A stretch of DNA of 64,000 bases from Cavenderia fasciculata (Eukaryota; Evosea; Eumycetozoa; Acytosteliales; Cavenderiaceae), in NCBI RefSeq assembly GCF_000203815.1, contig NW_004457708.1, forward strand, positions 1,054,001 to 1,118,000, read 5' to 3'. Position 1 is the stretch's first letter. Every line of letters begins with the position of its first letter. The position numbers and the translations under genes were made by a program. The notes beneath the pieces are model-generated. The model searched no databases, was not told where the DNA came from, and worked only from the letters and a program-made list of their open reading frames with translations. Of the stretch, positions 12,944 to 22,670 are shown piece after piece.

Positions 12944-13633
12944 CTCTCTCTCTAAATATAAAAGAAAGATAGATATATACTAATACTAATACAAATAAAA
13001 TAGATAGATAATTAATGAATGAATGAAAACGACGACATCCTCCACAGATTTACGGTGTTAAAAAAAAAAATCCGTGTACAATATTAAATTTTTAATCAAA
13101 CATGTTCATCATTTATCAAGTTTTAATCAAAAGTATAATATATACAATAATTTGAAGTATAAATTATATAATATAATTATATATAATATCATAATACTAT
13201 TCGGATTATTTAGTTTTCAAAGTGAGAGAATACCGTAATTGTTTTTTTGTTGGTGATGGATGAAAAAGGAAATTGTTTTTTAGTTTTTAGTTTTTTTTTT
13301 TTTTTAATTAAAAATAAAAATAATAATAATATTAATATTAATAATTAAATCTTTTCCGTATTGAAAAGACAGTTTCCAATGAAACTATAGTTCTTCTCTT
13401 TCTTGGGTTGTTAAATTTAATTTAAATTTTAATATTATTTATTTTTTTAATATTTTGATTTTGTTATAAGAGTTGTCAGAGAGACAGTAGATTGAACAAC
13501 AAGGTGGATAGAGAAAAAAAGAGTAGAAAGGTTGCAGTTTATAGTAAAATAATAATATTTAAAGATAATAATTAAATCATTCATAATTAATACCAAAAGG
13601 ATAATAATAATAATAATAATAATAATTTGAAAA
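12944..13633. other. AT-rich divergent intergenic region
   Basis: This 690-bp stretch separates the start of the Sec8 gene (minus) from the start of the membrane-protein gene (plus), so it should hold two promoters. It is dominated by T and A runs, including a T13-type tract near 13290 and TAA/ATA microsatellites just before 13634. Homopolymer T tracts of this kind are usual just upstream of dictyostelid start sites. I see no RNA gene and no long open frame that looks coding. Confidence 0.6.
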
Positions 13634-14745
13634 ATGGTTAAAATAGTTAATGGTAATATTATAAGAGAATCTTCAGTTTTGACTTCAAAGTCGTGTCGTA
13701 GAAGACACTCTATCTCTGACATTTTAGATTCTCGATTTGAAACAATCCAAAATTTAAATAATAATAATTATAACAATCCAAAACATCATGTAAGCCAACA
13801 TGAAAATGTCAAACACGATGAATTAATGCATCGTGGTGGAGGAGGAGGAGGAGGTAGTGTAGATGACCTTCATCACCATTTCAACAACCACAACCACAAC
13901 CAACACCAACACCAAAAGAATAGTAATAGTCAAGAGATTATTCATCACCAACAACACCAACAACACCAATTGTTGCAACAGTCTAAAAAGGGGTTACCGC
14001 ATTCGACACGTCTCCGTGACGGAAGCATTGCTCCACCCTGTTCTCCAGCAGTCCAACAAAACTCGTATGATGATGTTGATAACAACAACCATCATGACAA
14101 TGATCATGCATTGAGTATATTGGATAAAGCTAATACTTATGGAGAGACAGTCCGATATTTCTTGTTGGGTAACATTACTCGTCGTATCAGTCGATACTAC
14201 AAATACATCGACAGTCGCATGGACCCGATGAAACAACGTGCCATCATATTTGGTATACCCATTCCAGTCGGGTTACTATTCCTCTCCATGTTGATTGCAC
14301 TAGTCACTGGTGGTATTGAAATACTTTTAGTAGATATTCTATTAATCTATATGGGTACACAATTCAACCGATTGAATTCAAACCAACAACAATACCAACA
14401 ACAACAACCAGACTTAAACCTTCAACAAACCAATGGATACCATCACCTACACCACAACGTTGCCAATCATCCAATAGGCGGTCACAATAGTCATGCTTGC
14501 AATCAATTTGGACACCAATACCATTTAGCTACCAATCCAACCTTTAGACCATTACATTATAACATTCAATCTGCTCGTCGTAATTCTACTTCTGTTGTAT
14601 GTATCTCTCACTCTCAAAGAGATTCATCATTCTATCTCTATCTCTTCTTACTAACATATAATCTATTTCTACAAAAAATATAAAGATAAGTAGAAGAAGA
14701 GGATCCCTAACTACACTGTCTGATTTAAATCATCATAAATATTGA
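13634..14745 (+). CDS. predicted membrane protein with two close hydrophobic segments
   Basis: The main exon 13634-14596 reads 321 residues. A phase-0 GTATGT...AAAG intron (14597-14685) then joins a short last exon, 14686-14745, ending ISRRRGSLTTLSDLNHHKY; without splicing the frame runs into a hydrophobic tail typical of intron translation. The N-terminal 150 residues are rich in Asn, His, Gln and Gly. A conserved-looking core follows (ETVRYFLLGNITRRISRYYKYIDSR), then a hydrophobic stretch at about residues 207-240 (GIPIPVGLLFLSMLIALVTGG and ILLVDILLIYMG) that can cross the membrane twice. The C-terminus is again Gln/His-rich. No known family is recognised. The RRNSTS and RRRGS motifs could be basophilic kinase sites. 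Confidence 0.7.
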
Positions 14746-14810
14746 AAATAAACTATGAAAGAACTTGTGCTTGTGAGAGGTAAACGTTTGATAGATTTTT
14801 ATTTAAAATT

Positions 14811-14990
14811 ATGTATAAAATTTTGGGTGCGTATGATATTCCCGAAAATGATCAAGCAATGAAGATACTAGCTCCTATGACTTCATCTGATTCATCTATC
14901 ATTAATGCTTTATATCATTCGATTATTTGTCTATCTATTCATAGGAATAACAAGTACAATCATGTTGTTATCAAGAAGAGTATTACGTAG
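14811..14990 (+). other. 59-codon open frame overlapping the COQ5 start
   Basis: An ATG at 14811 opens a frame of 59 codons that ends with TAG at 14988-14990, past the proposed COQ5 start at 14962 and in another frame. Its first 40 residues (MYKILGAYDIPEN...) lack the Asn/Lys-rich look of random AT-rich frames. It may be an upstream open reading frame that lowers COQ5 translation, part of an unseen spliced transcript, or chance. No homologue is recognised. Confidence 0.3.
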
Positions 14991-16083
14991 TTCAGTTTCA
15001 TTTATTAGAGGTTATTCTAGTACTACTACAGGTAGTACTAGTAATAACACTACTTCTTCAAATAATAGTTATCAATCATCATCTACTCAATCATCATCAG
15101 AATCTAAACAACAAACACATTTTGGTTTCAAAACTATCAATGCAGAGGAAAAAGAGACAATGGTAAAGAGTGTATTTGATGCAGTTGCTTCAAAGTATGA
15201 TGTTATGAACGATGCAATGAGTTTGGGTATTCATAGATTGTGGAAGGATGAATTCATGAATACTTTAAATCCAGTACCTGGTTCTCATTTATTAGATGTT
15301 GCTGGTGGTACAGGTAAAGAAGAAGAAAAGATAAAAGAACAAAGTAAAAGATGATCTTTACTGACTTACTTTATTATCTATTTTTAGGTGATATATCATT
15401 TAGATTCATAGACAAGATTAAATCAAACCCATATTATCTACCAAACCCACATCCTGGACAATTAAGTAGTACAGCTTCACTGTCATCATCTGCCATTGTA
15501 TATGATATCAATCAAGCAATGTTGGATGAAGGTCAAAAGAGAGCTATTCAAAATGGTTATACTAAAACTTCAGGTAACTAACAAAGATAACATAACAAAG
15601 ATAACAAAAGGCATAAATATAAGCAAAAGACATTATACTTACTTGCTTACTTATTTGTTTTGTTTAGACCCATCAATTGATTTCATTCAAGGAAATAGCG
15701 AACAATTACCATTTGAAGATGAATCATTTAATTGTTATACTATATCATTTGGTATTAGAAATTGTACAAATATCGATGTCGTGTTAAAGGAAGCATATAG
15801 AGTATTGAAAAAGGGTGGTAGATTCATGTGTCTTGAATTTAGTCAGATTCCAAACCCAGCACTGCGATTTGCCTATGACCAATATTCATTCAACGTCATT
15901 CCAATCCTCGGTCAAATGATTGCCGGTGATCGCGAAAGTTACCAATACCTAGTCGAAAGTATTCGTAAATTCCCAACTCAAGATAACTTTGCCGGTATGA
16001 TTCGTCAAGCTGGTTTCAAACAAGTTACCTACAAAAACCTTTCCTTTGGTATTTGTGCAATTCATTCTGGTTGGAAACTCTAA
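14962..16083 (+). CDS. coq5: 2-methoxy-6-polyprenyl-1,4-benzoquinol methylase, mitochondrial (COQ5)
   Basis: Exons 14962-15313, 15388-15573 and 15668-16083 give 317 residues; both introns are phase 1. The enzyme performs the C-methylation step of ubiquinone synthesis using S-adenosylmethionine, in the COQ complex on the matrix side of the inner mitochondrial membrane. The N-terminus [18 protein letters not shown] is a typical matrix-targeting sequence and decides the start; an in-frame ATG at 14905 would place a hydrophobic stretch ahead of it. Family signatures are all present: [22 protein letters not shown] motif [11 protein letters not shown] (about residues 110-119, split by intron 1), [43 protein letters not shown] and the C-terminal [12 protein letters not shown]. 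Length is normal for the family plus a Ser/Thr/Asn-rich spacer after the presequence. Confidence 0.95.
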
Positions 16084-16145
16084 AAGAAAAAGAAGAAAAG
16101 TAAATATAATTTAATAGTATTATACATTTATTTATTTATTATTTG

Positions 16146-17519
16146 TTATTTGTTATTTTTTTTATGAGCAAGTTGGATTGTATTGTGAATATTTAATGTA
16201 GAAGGTTTAGAACCTATTAATTTTAATTGTACAAGAGTAGATGGGATATTAGTGTAGGTTAAATCCTTGTCAAACGATGAACCAATGGTTAGATACTTTA
16301 AACTAGGTGGTAGAGATGAATCTTCAATGGTCGATGCAAACGCAGTTCCAAGGATTAGAGTCTCTAATTGGGAATCTTTAGCAAAAGTTGTAGAGGTGAT
16401 TGGATGATCATAAGTATCTCCAACATCCAAATAGACAAGTGACAGTGGTAGAATAGTAGAGTCTAATGAATGGTTAAACAAATGTCCAAAAGTAAGATGT
16501 TGTAAACCAAATGGTAAAAGATTTTTTGAAATAGGTTGGTTGAACCATGTTCCAAAAGATAGTTGTTTTAGGTCAAATGGAAGAACTTCTATTTTACTAT
16601 CGAATCTAGACCCAAACTTTAACACTTGCAGCGCGTTGGGAAGCACGTCTACCGTAATTGATTTGTTGAAAAAGTATCCAAACGACAGATAGGTCAGAGT
16701 TGGAGGAAACAAACCTTGACCAAGTGGTCTGTTAAAGTCATAGGGCATCTCGAGGTATTCAAGATTGGGTGGAAAGTCACCAGGTACAAATTGATCACTA
16801 TAACATATAGAGTTTTGACAGAACGTCAATTTGGTGATATTCGACGCTTGATTTAACTCTGCACTGCTAAACGAGACCCTTGGTAATTTGTAACGGAGGT
16901 TGAGCGTGGTCAGAGACAGCGGGTAGAATTTGGGTGTTGGCATTTTATCATTACACTGTAGCAGCGTCAATTCCTTGACTAATGGTGGGATGACACAATC
17001 TTTGTACGAAAAGAAACTAGTGTTGAGGCGAAGATAAATGGTCGACGCTGGAATTACAAGTTCGTTGCATTGAGAATCCAACGAGAATCTAAAAGTGGTG
17101 ATGGTCGATGGATAGTCTTGTTGTTTGGTATTGATCAACACATTGCCTTTAATGGACAGTTCTTCTATATCTTGTGGGAATACGAGTGGTTCTAACTGCT
17201 CGAGTTGGGCAACCGACAAGATATCGATATCATTTCGAATGACGATTGATCGTAGACGAGGACCCATATCCTCTTGCTCTGAATAACGAGACAGTACCTT
17301 TAAAAAGTAAGAGTACCGACTGCGATGTACCGTAATCTCTCTGTAGCAATTGAGTAATGCCAACAGAGGTTTAAAGTCTGGGTCAAAATAGGCATGATCC
17401 AATTCTATCAATCTTTTCTTTCTCGTTCCTTTACATGTATCATACAATGATAGTGTATCATCGGAATCTAATAATCTATATATCTTTGCTATTACTACAT
17501 ATGATAATTTATTTATCAT
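16146..17519 (-). CDS. FNIP-repeat protein
   Basis: A single exon of 457 residues starts MINKLSYVVIAKIYRLL. The N-terminus resembles the degenerate F-box-like helix common in dictyostelid FNIP proteins (VVIAKIYRLLDSDDTLSLYDTCK). The C-terminal half carries about eight FNIP-type units of roughly 22 residues, seen as LPxxLxxLxFGxxFNxPI variants: LPFDLKQLSFGTWFNQPI, LLPFGLQHLTFGHLFNH and LPPSLKYLTIGSSFDKDL. FNIP repeats form a leucine-rich-repeat-like solenoid and are greatly expanded in dictyostelids. They occur in presumed substrate adaptors of ubiquitin ligases, but the role of this copy cannot be read from the sequence. It is convergent with coq5, only 62 bp away. Confidence 0.88.
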   Translation of the reverse strand: MINKLSYVVIAKIYRLLDSDDTLSLYDTCKGTRKKRLIELDHAYFDPDFKPLLALLNCYREITVHRSRYSYFLKVLSRYSEQEDMGPRLRSIVIRNDIDILSVAQLEQLEPLVFPQDIEELSIKGNVLINTKQQDYPSTITTFRFSLDSQCNELVIPASTIYLRLNTSFFSYKDCVIPPLVKELTLLQCNDKMPTPKFYPLSLTTLNLRYKLPRVSFSSAELNQASNITKLTFCQNSICYSDQFVPGDFPPNLEYLEMPYDFNRPLGQGLFPPTLTYLSFGYFFNKSITVDVLPNALQVLKFGSRFDSKIEVLPFDLKQLSFGTWFNQPISKNLLPFGLQHLTFGHLFNHSLDSTILPLSLVYLDVGDTYDHPITSTTFAKDSQLETLILGTAFASTIEDSSLPPSLKYLTIGSSFDKDLTYTNIPSTLVQLKLIGSKPSTLNIHNTIQLAHKKNNK

Positions 17520-17682
17520 TTCTCGAAAAGTATAAAGAGACTATCTTATCTATCTTTTGAATCTAACTAAAACAATTGCGAACCATCAGATCATCTAGAT
17601 CTCTTTTCGTGGTTCGTGGCCCCAAGATCTTTTTTTTTTTGATACAAATTAAATTAATTTATTTATTAATTATTGTTTTGAT

Positions 17683-20439
17683 TTAGTTGGGATGTCTAAA
17701 TTGAGCCAAATGATCTTCATTCTTTCTATAACAGGATCCCCAATATTTACATTTTGGTTTACTTGATGATCTAGTCTTGGGTGGTTCAAAGTCTGAATCA
17801 AAATCATCATCGTCGTCATCTTGATCTTTAGGTGGAACATAATCTTCATCTGATCCTTCGTCTTCTAGATAATCATCTTCATCAATGAAATCATCGTCAT
17901 AGTCGTATTCATCTTCATCTTTCTTTTTCTTTTTGACTTGTTTTTTGGCTGGTGCTTTGGTGGTTGATTTTCTCTTTTTATCTTCCTTTTTCTCTTCCTT
18001 TGCTGCCAACTCGTTCTCTTCATCTTGTAACTTTCTAGCAAATTCTTCATCATCATCAAAATTATATTTCTTTTTTCCAATTGTTCCAAGTGAAATATTA
18101 TTATTCTTCTTTTCATTATTTTTCTTTTCATTATCATTATTTTTCTTGTTGTCACTACTACTACTATCAGTCTTGTTTGATTTACTATTATTATTATTGT
18201 TACTTGTTGTATTATTATTTGAGTTGATATTTTTAATAGTTTCAACAATTAAAGCATATTTTCTATTAGAGAAACTAATGACATCACCATCGGCCAATTG
18301 TGCAGGAGTATCAAATGGTACGGTTGAATAATCGTCTGATCCATTTTCCTTGATGTATAAATGGTTGATACCCAACTTTACAATTTCGATAATAGTTCGA
18401 GCACCAACAATCTTTGCAGTAATGAGTGCTTGTCTTCTACTAATAGCTAGATCCATAATTCCTAAAACAGTTCTACCCAATTCTGTTTCTACTCCATCAT
18501 ATAATGGAATCTTTGTACCATCTTCTTTAATTAAATTTGCTACTATTAATTTATCACCACCATCATTACTACTATGACTATTGTTTGAAGTTGTAGTTGT
18601 AGTAGTCGTTGATGTAGTTGATGGAGATGAAGTTTGTTGTTGACTATTACTTTTTGTTGATTTTGATTCTAATTTAATAGTTGATTGTTCTTCTTCTTGA
18701 TTTTCATCTACATGATCGTCTTCATCTTCTTCATCGTCATCGTCATGTGAAGGAGGTAACCAATCGATCAAAGAATTATCCATACTCTTTAAACTATCAT
18801 TAATCTGTTTTAAAACATTTGAACTGAGGAATGTTTCTAAAATTGGGTTTGGTGTTTCCAATATTTCAATTGGTATAACTCCCATTGATTCAGATTGTAT
18901 AGTTTCAATCTATAGATTAAAAATAAATTAATTAATTAAATTGATCTATTTTATATTTGTTGCTTTTCTTCATTTTCATTTCTTACAATTGATTTCCAAT
19001 TATGAGAATGTTTACCACCAATTACAAAAACAACACCTTTGACATCTTCAGCATCGATTTTAGTTGAAAAGATGGTACGGATGATTTCTTCAATGACAGG
19101 ACGCCAGAATTGTTCGTGTGGCTTTTTGTCATCTTCGTCGTCTTCGGTGACTGTGAGTTGAGTGTTGAGCCACAAGACACCTTGTCTGGCGACGACCTTG
19201 AACCACTCACGCGCACTGTCTGTTGGTAGATCAACCTCTCTGAGGACACCTCTGACAGTGTCAATATCGTCGTCCTTTGTAATGACACCCTTGTACATCA
19301 GAGCAGCACGTACAAGGTTAATGACAGTCTTGCGTCCATCCAATTTCCATGAATTTGATTGTTGATCACAAAATGCATATCCACTTGCGCTAGATCGCTT
19401 TGCAATTGGATTCTGTCCTAAAAATACAACTTTACAATTGATTGGTGACCCAACTGCATTCAATGATGAAAATACATATCTATTATCTGGTAAATATTTT
19501 GAATTTCTATTCTTTCCTAAAAATTCATTTAATCCAAGCTAGAAAAGAAAAGAAATAATTATTAATTATTATTATTATTATTCTATTTCTTATTCTTATT
19601 CTATTTTACACATACAGTATCAGCACACTTTTCTCCACCTAATCCTTGTAACCAAGATTTTGATAAAACAGATTTAATGTCCAAGTTTTGTGGAGTCAAT
19701 GAAGGTTTGGTTGGTTTATGATCATCCTTGTCCTTTGGTGGTGTAGATTTCTTTTTGGAAGAAGTATGATGATTATTATCATCAGAGTCATCAAATAATT
19801 CATCGTCATCGAAATTGTAAGTCTTTTTAACAGTAGCTTTTGATGATGATGATGATGATGATTTCTTATCACCACTAGTACTATCACCCTTCTTTTTAGA
19901 ATTTGTTGCTGCAAACTTCTTTGGTCCTTTCTTTTTTAGTAGACCATTTTTTTGTTCTAAACAATAAACAATAAATGTTGGTTAGATTAATCTTTCTCTT
20001 ATATGTTTTGATACGACATATACGTCAACAACTTACTATAAAGTAGATCTTTAATTTCAGCTTGATCTTTCTTTTCCAATTCTTCAAAACCTTCTAAATC
20101 TTCAATATCTTCTGCTCTTTTTGATGTCTTTCTTGCTCTACCTTGTGCCTATAGAAAGAAGAATAAGATGAAGATAGTTATACATATAAATATATATATG
20201 TTAGTAAAAGATATTCTTTTTCTTTTCTTTTTCTTTTTCCTTTCATTGTTTTTGCATACTCTAAAGAAACATTCAGAATGAAAGTAATCAGTTGCAACAC
20301 CATCGTCATCGAATCTATTCGATGGATACATCTTTGCTATTCTAACCGTATCCTTTGGTATATTTGCTTTGCAATCGGTCGACTTGCAAGATGATCTTGC
20401 AGTCTTTGCATATTCTACTCTAAATGTTCTATCTGCCAT
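17683..20439 (-). CDS. DNA-repair fusion: PARP-type zinc finger, UDG-like, FHA and PBZ domains
   Basis: Five exons (20439-20260, 20148-20037, 19956-19616, 19538-18987, 18909-17683) join in phase to 803 residues. Residues 1-60 form a PARP-type finger with C18, C23, H54 and C57, which in PARP1 and DNA ligase III senses DNA breaks. Residues 62-200 are a charged linker. Residues 212-395 resemble family-1 uracil-DNA glycosylases: VVFLGQNPI (GQNP at 252-255) aligns with the catalytic GQDPYH motif, VLWLNTQLTV with the LLLNxxLTV strand, and GGKHSHNW sits where the HPSPLS loop is expected. Residues 514-619 are an FHA domain of the aprataxin/PNKP/APLF type (ELGRTVLGI, ISRRQALI, GDVISF). The C-terminus is a perfect PBZ finger (C782, C788, H795, H801) that binds poly(ADP-ribose). 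The whole suggests a uracil or base-damage repair factor recruited to breaks by PAR. Whether the glycosylase fold is active is not known, since Asp is replaced by Asn254. Confidence 0.85.
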
Positions 20440-20832
20440 TTAGATGTATATGTATGTATATTTGTCGTGTGTATATGCTTGTATAATATAATCTATTGAA
20501 ATCTCTCTCTTTGTGTGAGCGTTGAACAACAATAAAACAAGCAGTGAAGCATGTTCAAAAATATCCAACGGTAAAAAAACAAATTCGAAGAAAAAAGGTA
20601 CCTCCTCTGTGATAGGGTACCCTATCATTATGGATTAGTTAAAGCATTTTGATACATATGTATATCTACTATTTATTACTTTATTATTATATAAATTATA
20701 TCATAAACTTACTTTTTATGAGAAAAAAAAATAATGGTACAAAATTTTATTATTATTATTATTGAATGCCATGCCATCCATCCATCACACTATTATCTAT
20801 GAGCAGGAGGGATTTCCAACTCACCCCTTTGG
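20440..20832. other. AT-rich intergenic region upstream of the repair-fusion gene
   Basis: This 393-bp gap lies between the start of the UDG-FHA-PBZ gene and the 3' end of a decayed LRR gene, both on the minus strand. It contains TATA-like alternating tracts near 20450-20480, a GGTACC-rich patch around 20600-20630 with an inverted pair GGTACCTCC / GGGTACCC, and an ATT microsatellite near 20748-20763. No RNA gene or coding frame is seen. Confidence 0.5.
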
Positions 20833-22548
20833 TTAATCTGATAGAATGGAAGGATTAAAATGAAAAGGTTTCATATTTGTGGTGGCACCAATTAAAAAGG
20901 TTTGGATCAATGATTTTGATTCACTAAAATATCGGTGTTGATGAAATGCTAGTCGGTTTATATCTACTAATAAATATTGTACAGTGTCACTCGATAATAA
21001 TGCATCAAATATATCTTGATTAAATTGGTTCTCTGAAATATTCAATATTTTGATCGATTTGTTTTGTTTGAATGCTTGATCCAAATCTTGACTTGGTTCC
21101 AAATAATTATCACTAATGTCTAGTGCAACGATTGATTGGTTGGTCAATATTAATTGACAAAATGATGGGATGAATTGTTTAACCAATGTACCATTGGTCA
21201 ACATCAATGTTGTGATGGTTTGATTAAGAGATAGAGTCGAAAAGAATTGTGGTGAAATCATTTTCGGGAGCTTTGATAATCTAAGTAGTTCAATCGTACT
21301 ATTTTCTTTCCAAATTGATGTAAATGGCAATGCAAATCTTTTATCATTCACTATTGGTTGGTCTTGATTACTGATGTTAGCTTGGTCTTTTCTTTTTCCT
21401 TTTCCTTTTTTTGTTTTTTTTGTTTCTTTTGGTCGACATTTCTTTCATGTGGATTATTCAACCATAGTCTTTTCAAAGTTGTATTGTTGGTGAGATTGGT
21501 GCATAGTTGATCCCAGTCTTCTAGAGTATCTTCAATATTTAGGTCTAAATAACATGCCTCACATCTAGCATATCGTAAATCGCTATTTTCCAAATAACAA
21601 GTCACTATACCAGTTTTAAGAGATTGAATATTAAAGTCAGAACTTGTCAAAAGAAAGTTAGATCTCTCAATTCAATAAAGTCATGTTGAATGTTGATTTG
21701 ATGTGTTGGAATAGAGTTTGGTAGTCAAAATGAAAACGTCCACCTTCATCATCTTGGCCATTGCTAAACCCCACATTGAGATGGGTTGGCTTCAAGTCAT
21801 CATTTTATGACAGTCCTCGATAAGGTATATATTATCGAAATATCCATTGCTTGAGATTGATACGACTGTATTGGGGTCGAGTGGTCCTGTAAAAGATACA
21901 TTGCGAGGCCATTTTTGTCCTTCCCACACACGACTGTCAACGGTGATATCCAAGTTGACTTTAATCTTTGGAAACAAGTTGATAAACTGTGTGATGGCTT
22001 GCATCTCTTGTTGTTTCAAATTGTCTCCAACAATATATATAGATTTTAGGTGTGGTAGTAGAAGAGGTAATCTTGAAATATCAAACTCGATACTACAGTT
22101 TAGTGGTAGTTGTGAAGGTCCTCGAGAGATTCTTTATCGATCAATCTCCATTTAAGTGATTCTACTAGGTTGAGATCTTTTGATGATGAAAAGTAAGATT
22201 CTTTCAACGGACCAACAATCTTTAAACTTTTTGATGTTATTTGACGAGACACCTTCATCCACCATTTCGATACCAGTGCAATATTACTTATCTGTTTGAA
22301 TGTATGATGTTTGTTGAATGTCTTTTTAAGTTGTTGATCATTAGATGTGATGTCATCTGAGATGTTATGTACATAGATCCATTACAATAAGAACGATGAG
22401 TGTTTTTGTTATTATGAACCAACAAGTCAATGATGATCGATTGAATGTATTGAGATAGTTGTACATGCGCACCACCTAAGCAACCAACATCACTTGTTTG
22501 ATTATCTTTTGTAGTTGTTGTTGTTGTAGTTATAGTTGTACTGCTCAT
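20833..22548 (-). pseudogene. leucine-rich-repeat gene broken by several frame shifts
   Basis: Protein similarity can be followed on the minus strand from MSSTTITTT at 22548 down to a stop at 20833, but only by changing frame at least five times (near 22400, 22125, 21790, 21665 and 21370-21420). The pieces read as one protein: a short N-terminus, a helix-rich segment (NKHHTFKQISNIALVSKWW) typical of dictyostelid F-box-like proteins, then LRR-like strands (LPLLLPHLKSIYIVG, TTLKRLWLNN, TIELLRLSKL, SIVALDISDNYLEPS, SIKILNISENQF). Breaks at A-runs (21370-21420) could be sequencing slips, but their number over 1.7 kb favours a true pseudogene. Neighbouring decayed genes support that reading. Confidence 0.7.
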
Positions 22549-22670
22549 GATTTGTTTCTTATTATTAGAATAAAACAAAAAAATGATAAAGTAGAAGATC
22601 GAAAGACCACATAAAAATGCACAATCAATATATTATTTTTAAAAACACAGGAAACAAGAAAGACAACATT

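Noticed and set aside
13990-14236. Minus-strand frame under the membrane-protein gene at 13.6 kb
   Set aside because: It is a shadow of His/Asn codon repeats on the plus strand and has no independent support.
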